From NCBI GenBank assembly GCA_903880675.1, contig CAIRQL010000148.1:1-34463 (forward strand): 34,463 nucleotides of DNA. The letters run 5' to 3'. The notes under the pieces were generated by a model, which saw only the letters and a program-made list of their open reading frames with translations, was not told the origin of the DNA and did no database searches. Position numbers and translations under genes: made by a program. This DNA is from an uncultured Holophagaceae bacterium. GTDB taxonomy: Bacteria; Acidobacteriota; Holophagae; Holophagales; Holophagaceae. Every line of letters starts with the position of its first letter. Positions within the stretch are counted from its first letter, which is position 1. Positions 8,996 through 17,443 of the stretch are shown here, piece after piece.

Positions 8996-9367
8996 GGCAG
9001 ACCATTCCGGGCGATCGTCATCCGTGGCGGCAGAGCCCGAGGGCCGAAAGGAGGCCGGAGGGCTGCCGGCGCACCCTGGCCCTGCCGGGGCCAGCAGGCT
9101 TTTACCGCCAGGTTCTGAAGGCCCTTTGTCGTTCCCAGCATGGGGTCACCCGCCAGATGAATCATGCGCCGAATTCCCTGACTCATGGGGTGATAGGTTG
9201 CGTTCCGTGCAGGTGGGCGAAGCCCCGCTTTTGCGCTGCCCACGGCGCACTGCGCAAATCCTGATAAATTATTATTTAAATAAAACGACAAAGGCCTGCT
9301 CCGCCGATGCATTTGGCCCCGTGGGCCCACCGAATCAAGCGCATGATTCCCAAAGCAGAGGTGTGCC
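8996..9367. promoter_or_regulatory. Divergent intergenic region between kinase and CheB-CheR genes
   Basis: This 372-base gap separates two divergently transcribed signalling genes and must hold promoters for both. An AT-rich patch at 9264-9286 contains the perfect 12-base palindrome TTATTTAAATAA (9272-9283). On the minus strand, TTGTCG followed after 17 bases by TTTATC is a weak sigma-70-like pair facing the kinase. GTGGGC and GCCCAC (around 9212-9235) form a GC-rich inverted repeat. No operator family was recognised. Confidence 0.4.
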
Positions 9368-12300
9368 ATGGCCCGAAAGATTGAAGCCAAACCAAAACGG
9401 ACACCCAAGACCCTCGCACCCTCCCCCCCTGCGCTCCCCGACGCCCCCGTACGGCAGCCAGCGAACCCGTTTCCCATCGTGGGCATCGGCGCCTCGGCGG
9501 GCGGGCTGGGTGCTTTTGAAGCCTTCTTCTCGGGCATGCCCGCCAAGGCGGATCCCGGCATGGCCTTTGTACTGGTCCAGCACCTGGCCCCCAATCACAA
9601 GAGCCTCCTGACGGAGCTCATCCGGCGCTACACCCGCATGGATGTCTTCGAAGTGAGGGATGGGATGGTGGTCCAGCCCAACTGCGCCTACATCATCCCG
9701 CCGGGCCGGGACATGGCCTTCCTGAACGGCACCCTGCAGCTGCTGGAGCCGGCAGCACCGCGCGGTCAGCGTCTCCCCATCGACTTCTTCTTCCGCTCCC
9801 TGGCCCAGGACCAGCGGGAACGGGCCATCGGCATCGTGCTCTCGGGCACCGGGAGTGATGGCACCCTGGGCCTGCGGGCCATCAAGGGCGAAGGCGGCAT
9901 GGCCATGGCCCAGACCCCGGAGTCCACCGAGTTCGCCGGCATGCCCCAGAGCGCCCTCGCCACAGGGCTGGTGGACTTCGTGCTGCCGCCTGCCGAGATG
10001 GCCGCCCAGCTCATGGCCTATGCGGCCCACGCCTTCGGCCAGCCCTTCACCCGGTCGACGAGCATCCCCTCGCCCAAGCTGGAAAATGCCCTGAAGAAGG
10101 TCTTCATCCTGCTGCGGTCCCAGACGGGCCACGACTTCTCCCAGTACAAGCCGAGCACCATCCACCGCCGCATCGAGCGCCGCATGGCCGTGCATCAGAT
10201 CGATGCCGTCGAGACCTATGTCAGCTACCTGCAGCAGGCGCCGGTGGAGGTGGAAGCGCTCTTCCGGGACCTGCTCATTGGCGTCACCAACTTTTTCCGG
10301 GACCCAGCGGCGTTCCAGGCCCTGGAAGACCTGGCCCTCCCCAGCCTCTTCGCCGACCGCCCCGTAGGCTCAGTGATCCGGGTCTGGTGCGCGGGCTGCT
10401 CCACCGGCGAGGAGGCCTACTCCCTCGCCATCCTGCTGCAGGAGCGCATGGAGGCCATGAAGCAGCGGTTCACCCTGCAGGTGTTCGCCACGGATATCGA
10501 CAGCCGGGCGGTGGCTGCGGCCCGGGCGGGCCTCTATCCGGCCAGCATCGCCGTCGATCTCTCACCGGAACGGCTGGCCCGGTTTTTCGTGCCCGAGCCC
10601 GGCGGCGGGGGCTACCGGATCCACAAGGGCATCCGGGACACGGTGGTCTTTTCCGAGCAGAACGTGATCAAGGATCCGCCCTTCTCCAGGCTCGATCTCG
10701 TCTGCTGCCGGAACCTCATGATCTACCTGGGCAGCGACCTGCAGAAGAAGCTGCTCCCGCTGTTCCACTACGCCCTGAACCCCGGTGGCATGCTCTTCCT
10801 GGGCACCTCGGAGACCGTGGGCGAGCATACGGACCTCTTTGGCGTGGTGGATCGCCAGGCCAAGCTCTACCAGCGCAAGGAGGACGCCCGCAGCAGCCGA
10901 CGGGCGGCCTTCGGCCCCTTCAGCCCGCCCATGACGGCGATCCACGCCTCCCTGCCCCAAGCAGCCGGCAAGACGGCCTACCCCGTGAGAAACCAGCTGC
11001 GCGACCTGACGGAGCACGCCCTCCTGCAGAAGGCCACCCCGCCGGGTGCCCTCGTCAACAGCCAGGGCGACATCCTGTACCTGCACGGCCGCACGGGGAC
11101 CTTCCTGGAGCTGGCCGCCGGCGAGGTCGGCCTCCCCAACATCCTGAAGATGGCTCGGGAGGGCCTGCGCCGCGAGCTGGTCACAGCTCTCCACACGGCC
11201 GCAGGGACCAGCGAGCCGGTGAGCTGCCCGGCCCTTCAGGTCAGGACCAATGGTCACTTCACGCGGGTCAACCTGAGCATCCATCCCCTGGCGGGCCGAG
11301 GGAGCAAGCTGGCTCCAGGATCCCTGGAGGCAGACCTCTTCCTGATCGTCCTGAAGGAGACTGGCGCCCCGGTCTTGGCCGGACCCGAGCCAGCGCCAGG
11401 AACCCCGGATCCAGCTTCGCTCTCCGGGGGGGACATCACGGCGCTCAAACAGGAGCTGCGCATCAAGGAGGAGTACCTCCAGACGGCCAATGAGCAGCTG
11501 GAGACCTCCAACGAGGAGCTCAAGTCCTCCAACGAGGAGATGCAGTCGGTGAACGAGGAGCTGCAGTCCACCAACGAGGAGCTGGAGACCTCCAAGGAAG
11601 AGCTGCAGTCGGTGAACGAGGAGCTGGCCACCGTCAACGGGGAGCTGCAGACCAAGGTGGTGGATCTGTCCCGGGCCAGCAACGACATGAACAACCTGCT
11701 GGCGGGCACGGGCATCGGCACGGTCTTTGTGGACCTGCACCTGCGCATCCTCCGCTTTACCCCCACGGCCAGCGCCATCATCAACCTGATTCCCAACGAT
11801 GTGGGGCGCCCCGTGGCCCATCTGGTATCCAACCTGGTGGGCTGCGACCACATGATCACGGATGCGCAAGCGGTCCTGGATTCGTTGATCCCCAGGGAAG
11901 CGGAAGTGCAGACCAAGGACGGCAGGTGGTTCACCATGCGGATCCAGCCCTATCGCACCCTGGATAATGTCATCGAAGGCGCCGTGATCACCTTCGTGGA
12001 CATCACTGAGCGGAGGCAGGCCCGGGAAGAACTGCAGAAGGCCAATCAAAAAATTCAAACCATGGTTGAGAGCATCACCGATGGCCTGCTGGTCCTGGAC
12101 CACGCCTGGGTCTACACCTACTTCAGCGAGATGGGTGCGAAGATCCTCGGGATGCGCCGCGAGGAGCTCATCGGGAAATGTGTCTGGGACCTGTTCCCCT
12201 TGGCCAAAGACTCCAAGTTCAGCGAAAACTTTCGCCAGGCTGTGCAGACAGGGCTACCGAATCACTTTGAGGAGTACTACCCGGGACCCCTCAACAAGTG

Positions 12301-12766
12301 GTTGGAGTGCCGCTGCTATCCCTCTGCGGACGGGCTGTCGGTGTACTTCCACGACATCACCGAGCGCAAGCGCACCGAGGAAGCCCTAAAGGAAGCCAAT
12401 GACTTGCTCCGCCTGGCGGTGGTCGTCCGGGATGCCCACGATGCCATCACGGTCCAGGACCTGGAGGGCCGCACCCTGGCCTGGAACCCCGGGGCGGAGC
12501 GGCTGTATGGCTGGACGGAAGCCGAGGCCCTGGCCATGAATGTCCGGGACCGGATTCCGAAGGAGCTCCAGAAAGGGGCCCTGGCCACCCTCGCCCAGCT
12601 CAGTCGGGCCGAGATTCTGGCGCCGTACCTGACCCAGCGGCTCACCAAGGATGGCGCCAGCCTGGCCGTCTCGATCATCTCCACAGCCCTGCTCAGGGAA
12701 TCCGGAGAGCTGTACGCCATCGCCACCACCGAGCGACCCGCGCCATCAGCCGCACCGACCCCCTGA
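9368..12766 (+). CDS. CheB-CheR hybrid with coiled coil and three PAS domains
   Basis: This 1132-residue fusion begins with a CheB methylesterase domain (about 35-220; GASAGG with Ser43, QHLAPNH with His72, GTGSDGT with Asp164). A CheR methyltransferase domain follows (about 235-505; RRIERRM, SAM-binding WCAGCSTGEEAYS, VFATDID, CCRNLMIYL). Next is a long heptad coiled coil (about 693-768) of eight near-identical seven-residue units of the type NEELQST. Three PAS domains (about 775-890, 895-1010, 1012-1125) end the protein. CheB and CheR normally remove and add methyl groups on chemoreceptor glutamates. No receiver, kinase or GGDEF follows the last PAS. ATG 9368 is preceded by AGAGGTG. It probably adapts a receptor or signalling complex in response to PAS inputs. 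Confidence 0.93.
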   Translation: MARKIEAKPKRTPKTLAPSPPALPDAPVRQPANPFPIVGIGASAGGLGAFEAFFSGMPAKADPGMAFVLVQHLAPNHKSLLTELIRRYTRMDVFEVRDGMVVQPNCAYIIPPGRDMAFLNGTLQLLEPAAPRGQRLPIDFFFRSLAQDQRERAIGIVLSGTGSDGTLGLRAIKGEGGMAMAQTPESTEFAGMPQSALATGLVDFVLPPAEMAAQLMAYAAHAFGQPFTRSTSIPSPKLENALKKVFILLRSQTGHDFSQYKPSTIHRRIERRMAVHQIDAVETYVSYLQQAPVEVEALFRDLLIGVTNFFRDPAAFQALEDLALPSLFADRPVGSVIRVWCAGCSTGEEAYSLAILLQERMEAMKQRFTLQVFATDIDSRAVAAARAGLYPASIAVDLSPERLARFFVPEPGGGGYRIHKGIRDTVVFSEQNVIKDPPFSRLDLVCCRNLMIYLGSDLQKKLLPLFHYALNPGGMLFLGTSETVGEHTDLFGVVDRQAKLYQRKEDARSSRRAAFGPFSPPMTAIHASLPQAAGKTAYPVRNQLRDLTEHALLQKATPPGALVNSQGDILYLHGRTGTFLELAAGEVGLPNILKMAREGLRRELVTALHTAAGTSEPVSCPALQVRTNGHFTRVNLSIHPLAGRGSKLAPGSLEADLFLIVLKETGAPVLAGPEPAPGTPDPASLSGGDITALKQELRIKEEYLQTANEQLETSNEELKSSNEEMQSVNEELQSTNEELETSKEELQSVNEELATVNGELQTKVVDLSRASNDMNNLLAGTGIGTVFVDLHLRILRFTPTASAIINLIPNDVGRPVAHLVSNLVGCDHMITDAQAVLDSLIPREAEVQTKDGRWFTMRIQPYRTLDNVIEGAVITFVDITERRQAREELQKANQKIQTMVESITDGLLVLDHAWVYTYFSEMGAKILGMRREELIGKCVWDLFPLAKDSKFSENFRQAVQTGLPNHFEEYYPGPLNKWLECRCYPSADGLSVYFHDITERKRTEEALKEANDLLRLAVVVRDAHDAITVQDLEGRTLAWNPGAERLYGWTEAEALAMNVRDRIPKELQKGALATLAQLSRAEILAPYLTQRLTKDGASLAVSIISTALLRESGELYAIATTERPAPSAAPTP

Positions 12767-12850
12767 ACGGAAAGCACTGACGGCCTGCGTTCCGATCATT
12801 CCCATGGACAGGAGGGCGGCCCGGGCGCAGGCTCACGCTGCACCACGGGC

Positions 12851-13051
12851 GTGGTGACTGCGGGGTGGCGTGTGGGCACGGAAGATGAAGGCGCCATCCT
12901 GCGGGTGCTGGCGGAGCGCTACCCCACCCTCAAGGAGCTGCGGAAGGCCAACCCCCCGGAGGCCGCAAGCTTCCTGAAGGGCACCCAGAAGCAGTCCGAG
13001 AGCTGGCCAGTGGATGCGCTCATCGACGGGTATCTGGATAACCAGCCCTAG
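12851..13051 (+). CDS. Small hypothetical protein, start uncertain
   Basis: A 66-codon frame starts at GTG and has strongly coding-like third positions and an amphipathic helical sequence (AILRVLAERYPTLKELRKA). No family was recognised. There is no convincing ribosome site before GTG 12851. A 17-codon ATG frame (12804-12857) ends across this GTG, so coupling is conceivable. The frame is the same as that of the CheB-CheR gene and is open back to that gene's stop at 12766, so it could also be a detached 3' remnant. It is convergent with the cytochrome fusion gene; their stop codons share CTAG at 13048-13051. Confidence 0.4.
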   Translation: MVTAGWRVGTEDEGAILRVLAERYPTLKELRKANPPEAASFLKGTQKQSESWPVDALIDGYLDNQP

Positions 13052-14787
13052 GGGCGCAATGACTCCGGGTGGATGATCCACTCGCTGCGGCGGAGCAGCT
13101 GGGGATCGGGGCCGGGGCTGAGCTGCATGATGTAGCAGCCCTTGGCGGCATAGCGCTGGCCGGGACCAAAGCTGAGCCGAAGGTAATCCGGGAGCGCCTG
13201 TTCCGCCTGCATCCCGATGCGGTCCAGGAGGTTGTCCCGGTAGAAGTTGAGGTACATCTCGGCGAGGCCTTGGCGGAGCACCTGGATCATGGAGTAAACA
13301 CGGGTGGCAATGCGCGACTCGGGGTTCCTCGGCGTCAGCCCGGCCATCAGCGTAGCGGCATACTTCGAGACCTCGGGTTCGTGCTTGGGGTCCCGGTAGG
13401 GATAGGTGATGCGGGTGAAGGCCCTCGCCCCCTCGGGCAGCTCCGACACTGTGGGGCCCAGCAGGCGCGAGGAGAGAAACACCTGCTCGGGGTGCCTGGC
13501 GGACTCCGCCAGCTCGCCCAGGGCCGCGAAGGAGCCGGGACCGGTCCAGAGGAGGAGCGCCGCCGGCCGCTCCTTGCGCAGCAGGGCATGGAGCCGGGCG
13601 CCAGAGACCTGGGTCTCGCCCTGGCCGAGGCGGACTTCCTTCAGGCCGCGCCGTCCCAGCTCCCGCCAGGTCTCCCGGAAACCGGCAGCGAGGGCCTGAC
13701 CCGCCGGGCCCTCCTGGGTGATCTGCAGGACCCGTCCGCCCGGGGGCAGGCTGGCCAGGTAGCGGGCGGCGGCCTGCCCTTCCTGATAGAACCCCTTGGA
13801 GAAGTACAGCGTGTACCAGTCGGTGTTGGAGAGCACCGGCAGGTCGGTGATGGGCAGCAGGCAGGGCAGCCGGTGGGTCTCGCAGAAGGTGTGGATGGGC
13901 CGCCAGTCCCCGTAGGAAATGCCCCCCAGCAGGGCAAAGACGGGCTCCTCTGCCAGATAGGCCTCCAGCTGTCGCCCCCAAGTCTCGGGGGCGCCCTTGA
14001 GGCGCCAGACGGAGAGGGCCAGCTTGCGGTAGCTGCCGTTCATCTCACTGCCACCGGCGCTCTGGTACATCCGGTTGTCGAAGCCGTCCGAGTAGCGGTT
14101 GTGCCGCGCCAGGTAGTTGTTCATGGGCACCAGCATCGCCCGCTCGTCCTCGAGGCTGACCTCCTCGGTGACGACGGTGGCAAAGCGGATGGTGGTGGCG
14201 TCCACGCCCGGGGACACGGTGGCCGAGAGGGAGCGCAGGTAGTGGATCAGGATGGCCATGTTCGGGTCGGACAGCTGGAACCGGGGCATGGCGGGATGCA
14301 GCTCATGACCCGTGGGGTCCACACCGGTGCGGAGGACCCGGGCCAGGGTCGCGTCGGTGTAGGCGGGTCGCGCCTCCGGCGTGATGGCGAGGATGTCCTT
14401 CCGGGCCTCGGGCGAGAGGTTTGGGAGCTTCCAGTAGCGGGGCTGGAACAACCGGGCGGCGTTGGCGGGGAGCGTGACGACACCCCCCTCGATGGAGCCG
14501 ACGCCGCTCCTCAGGTGACAGCTCAGACAGGTGAAGGTGCTGCCCGGTACGGGCACACCCTCGCTCACCTGGGTCCCCAGGGGGGCACCGGAGGGCAGGA
14601 GGCCCTGGCGGTACATGCGCTCGCCCAGGGCCAGTGCCCGGTCGGGAGAAAGCCCTGCCACAGCCCCGGAGGAGGAGGCTGGGGCAGGGTCCCGGGTCCC
14701 CGCACAGAGGGCCCCGGAAAGAACCAGGACGCCCAGCACCCAGCCAAGGGTCCTGGACACCTGGGCGCAGAGTCCACGCCCCCTCAT
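13048..14787 (-). CDS. Cytochrome c fused to type-1 periplasmic binding protein
   Basis: The 579-residue exported protein has a signal peptide (LGWVLGVLVLSGALCAG, cut near residue 27). A mono-heme cytochrome c domain carries CLSCH at Cys87-Cys90-His91 and a Met-containing HPAMPRF segment as possible sixth ligand. From about residue 195 to the end it matches the leucine/amide-binding type-1 periplasmic binding fold (VFALLGGISYGDW, LPVLSNTDWYTLYFSKGFYQEG, ending AAKGCYIMQLS). The start is ATG 14787, since upstream codons in this frame give non-protein-like sequence. The fusion implies a periplasmic redox protein whose electron transfer may depend on ligand binding. No transporter genes adjoin it, so import is unlikely to be its role. 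It lies 94 bases after the propeller gene and is possibly cotranscribed. Confidence 0.85.
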   Translation of the reverse strand: MRGRGLCAQVSRTLGWVLGVLVLSGALCAGTRDPAPASSSGAVAGLSPDRALALGERMYRQGLLPSGAPLGTQVSEGVPVPGSTFTCLSCHLRSGVGSIEGGVVTLPANAARLFQPRYWKLPNLSPEARKDILAITPEARPAYTDATLARVLRTGVDPTGHELHPAMPRFQLSDPNMAILIHYLRSLSATVSPGVDATTIRFATVVTEEVSLEDERAMLVPMNNYLARHNRYSDGFDNRMYQSAGGSEMNGSYRKLALSVWRLKGAPETWGRQLEAYLAEEPVFALLGGISYGDWRPIHTFCETHRLPCLLPITDLPVLSNTDWYTLYFSKGFYQEGQAAARYLASLPPGGRVLQITQEGPAGQALAAGFRETWRELGRRGLKEVRLGQGETQVSGARLHALLRKERPAALLLWTGPGSFAALGELAESARHPEQVFLSSRLLGPTVSELPEGARAFTRITYPYRDPKHEPEVSKYAATLMAGLTPRNPESRIATRVYSMIQVLRQGLAEMYLNFYRDNLLDRIGMQAEQALPDYLRLSFGPGQRYAAKGCYIMQLSPGPDPQLLRRSEWIIHPESLRP

Positions 14788-14881
14788 GGGGACTCTGCCA
14801 GATGGCGAAACGGGGTGGTGGGCTGCATGTCCCCTCCTCCGATGGGCAAACGGCCGGGTGAACGTTCCTTGCTGGCGAGCG

Positions 14882-17266
14882 TCAGGGAATGGTCCCCACC
14901 ACGGTGATGGAAACAGGGGCGGTGCCAGTCGGGTAGAAGGTGGGCTCCAGGAGGACACCGGTGACGGGATCCACGGAACAGAGGGCGATCTGGTTGCCGT
15001 GGTAGTCGGCGAGGAAGCCCCACTTCCCACTGCGGCTGACCACCAGGCAGTCCGACCCGGCGGCCTCGAACAGGTCATAGTCATCGTCCATGATGGGCGT
15101 GAGCGCACCGGAGATCAGGTCCAGGGCATAGGCGGCGAAGTCGTTGTCCGAGTTCACCAGCGTGATGTAGATCACGGCCTGCGTGGGATTCGCAGCGACG
15201 CCGTGATAGGCGTCACTGTTGTTCAGCCCCGTGTCCATGGGTGCCAGGTCCGTCAGGCCACCCGTGGCAACGTCCACGTGGTACCCATAGACGAGGCAGG
15301 CCTGGGCGGCACCACCGGCGCGGCCCTCACTCTTGGTGTAGAGGTACTCCCCCGTGTGGCTGAGGGCCAGGGCCAGGGGCCCGGTGCTGGCGGGCAGGTT
15401 GCGGGTGGCGTTCGGTGTGAGGGCTCCGGTGGCCGGGTTCAGGGTGAAAACCTGAAGGGTGTCCGAGGTTCGGCCCGCGGTGAACAGGTACAGCCCGGAG
15501 CCGTGGATGAGCACATCCCCGGTGCCGCCGGCGGTGGCGATGCTGGGCGTGGCCAGCGGCAGGAGGGCACCGGTGGTGGCGTTGAGTGCGTAGGCCGAGA
15601 GGGACCCCTCGCAGCGCACATAGACGAACTTGCCACCGGGATCCACGGCGGCGGACCAGGGCCCGGTGCCGGTCGCATAAGCAGCCACTCGGGTCAGGGC
15701 GCCGGTGGCGGCGTTGATGCTGTAGACCGTGAGGGTGTTGACCTTCACCACGCCATTCCCGTTCACCACAAACAGGAACTTGCCGGCGGGATCGGAGGTG
15801 ACATGGAGGGCCGTGGTGGCGACGTCGTAGGGCGACTGGGCCAGTGCCCGCAGGGCCCCGGTGGCCTCATTGAGGGAGAACCCGCTGATGCCTCCGCCGG
15901 CATTGGCCACGTAGACGAACTTGCTCGTGAAGGTGCGCACCGCCACGGTGAGAGCCTGCTGGGTGGCCTGCCCCACTGAGTTGGTGGTCGTGAGGGTGTA
16001 GGTGGTTCCCACGGTGGGCAGCACGGCGATCTGGCTGCCGCTCGTGATCGTTCCCACGCCCTGGTCAATGCTGCCGTCCCCGGTGAAGGTGAATGTCAGC
16101 AGGGTGCCCTGCCCCGTCGTGATGGCGGCGGGGTTGGCCCTGAAGGCCGTGATGGTGGCGGGGTCCGGTACCGAGACCGTGACCGAGTCGTAGGTGTAGT
16201 CCCCGGCCAGGTTCGTTACCCGCAGGGTGTAGGTGGTGGTGACCGTGGGCTTCACTTCCCGGGTGGCTCCGCTGGTGACAGTGCCGATCGCGTGGTCGAC
16301 CACACCGGTCCCCCCGCTGAAGGCAAAGCCCAGAAGGGTGGCGGTGCCGGAGGCGACCTCGGTCTCACTGACGTAGAGCTGTTCGATGGTCGGGAAAGCC
16401 ACGATGAGGCTGCTGGCACTGGCCGCCGCGGAAGGGGTTCCCGCCGCGTTGGTGACCTGGCAGCCGAGGACGACGGACCCGGTACTTCCGGGGGCGAAGG
16501 TGATGCTGGCGGTGCCCGCCCCGGTTACCAGGGTGCCGCCACTGAGGGTCCAGGTGTAGGTGGAGTCAGCCTGGGCGGGCACCGAGGCGCGGTAGCCGGT
16601 TTCGCCTGCGGAGACATGGGTCGGCGCAGTGATGACCGGCGTGCTGGGGGCCGCCACGATGGTCGCCGTGGCGAGGCCAGCGCTGGAGGGGGTGCTGGCC
16701 GCATTGGTGGCCACGCAGCTCAGGCTGACGGAGCCCGTGGTGCCGGCCGTGAAGGTGACGCTGGCGCCGCTGGCGGCGGAGCTAAGCGTGCCGTTGGTGA
16801 TGGTCCAGGCCAGGGTCATGCCGGGTTGGGCAGGGGCCGAGGCGGTGTAGCCGCCCAGGCCTGCCGTGACCTTGGTGAGTGCCGTGATGACGGGCACGCT
16901 GGGCGCTGGCGCCAAGGCCACCGCCGTGGTGGAGACGGTGGCGACACTGGCCGAGTTGGTCACCGTCAAGGTGTAGGTGGTATCCGCCGTGGGGGCCACC
17001 GTGACCGGGGTGCCGCTGGTGATGGTTCCGACGCCCTTGTCGATGACCCCGGTGCCGTTGGAGAACACGGCGGTCAGCGTGGTGGTGGTGCCGGTGGTGA
17101 TGGGAGTCTTGGCCGCGCCGAAGCTGGTGATCACCGGCGTTGGCGGGGGAACGGCGGCAGAGCCGCCCCCACCGCAGGCGAGCGAGGCCAGCAGACCCAG
17201 CACGCCAACCCCGAGGAACACAATGGCTTTACGAAAGATGCTGGGCCAAACCAGGACCGAGGACAT
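14882..17266 (-). CDS. Secreted Ig-like repeat / lactonase-type beta-propeller protein
   Basis: The 794-residue protein has a signal peptide ending LASLACGGGGS. The Cys followed by a Gly/Ser tether looks like a lipoprotein attachment site, although the lipobox is not canonical. Residues about 38-440 are several Ig-like repeats with recurring ITSFGA...TITTG...GVGTITSG...TTYTLTVTN pattern. Residues about 445-790 form a propeller of the 6-phosphogluconolactonase/YncE type, with blades of the form KFVYVAN...FSLNEATGAL. Such propellers often act as binding scaffolds rather than enzymes. ATG 17266 has GGGAG upstream. It follows the multicopper oxidase on the same strand but a strong terminator lies between, so it needs its own promoter. 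Confidence 0.85.
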   Translation of the reverse strand: MSSVLVWPSIFRKAIVFLGVGVLGLLASLACGGGGSAAVPPPTPVITSFGAAKTPITTGTTTTLTAVFSNGTGVIDKGVGTITSGTPVTVAPTADTTYTLTVTNSASVATVSTTAVALAPAPSVPVITALTKVTAGLGGYTASAPAQPGMTLAWTITNGTLSSAASGASVTFTAGTTGSVSLSCVATNAASTPSSAGLATATIVAAPSTPVITAPTHVSAGETGYRASVPAQADSTYTWTLSGGTLVTGAGTASITFAPGSTGSVVLGCQVTNAAGTPSAAASASSLIVAFPTIEQLYVSETEVASGTATLLGFAFSGGTGVVDHAIGTVTSGATREVKPTVTTTYTLRVTNLAGDYTYDSVTVSVPDPATITAFRANPAAITTGQGTLLTFTFTGDGSIDQGVGTITSGSQIAVLPTVGTTYTLTTTNSVGQATQQALTVAVRTFTSKFVYVANAGGGISGFSLNEATGALRALAQSPYDVATTALHVTSDPAGKFLFVVNGNGVVKVNTLTVYSINAATGALTRVAAYATGTGPWSAAVDPGGKFVYVRCEGSLSAYALNATTGALLPLATPSIATAGGTGDVLIHGSGLYLFTAGRTSDTLQVFTLNPATGALTPNATRNLPASTGPLALALSHTGEYLYTKSEGRAGGAAQACLVYGYHVDVATGGLTDLAPMDTGLNNSDAYHGVAANPTQAVIYITLVNSDNDFAAYALDLISGALTPIMDDDYDLFEAAGSDCLVVSRSGKWGFLADYHGNQIALCSVDPVTGVLLEPTFYPTGTAPVSITVVGTIP

Positions 17267-17398
17267 GGAGGACTCCCTGAGGATGGGCCTGAAACGCTGG
17301 ACAAGGCGTACGGGTCGGGCGGTTTTCGCACGAAGGAGGAGGGTGGGATCCCTCCCCCATCGCAGGACTGCGAGCGGACTGCACGATAGGGGGCAGCC

Positions 17399-17434
17399 AA
17401 AAACGGTCCCCGGGCGGATCGCTCCGCCCGGGGG
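17399..17434 (-). terminator. Rho-independent terminator of the multicopper oxidase gene
   Basis: On the minus strand an 11-base-pair perfect stem CCCCGGGCGGA / TCCGCCCGGGG closes a GCGA tetraloop (17409-17434). Four bases later comes a run of six T (17404-17399). It begins 10 bases past the oxidase stop and separates that gene from the propeller gene. Confidence 0.85.
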
Positions 17435-17443
17435 GGGTCAGGC

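Noticed and set aside
9200-9367. Cyclic-di-GMP (GEMM-type) riboswitch upstream of the CheB-CheR gene
   Set aside because: The segment ACGACAAAGGCC is superficially similar, but the conserved GGCAAACC and GACGCAAAGCC blocks and pairing are missing.
11445-11670. Direct repeats resembling a CRISPR-like array
   Set aside because: They encode in-frame heptads of a coiled coil without unique spacers.
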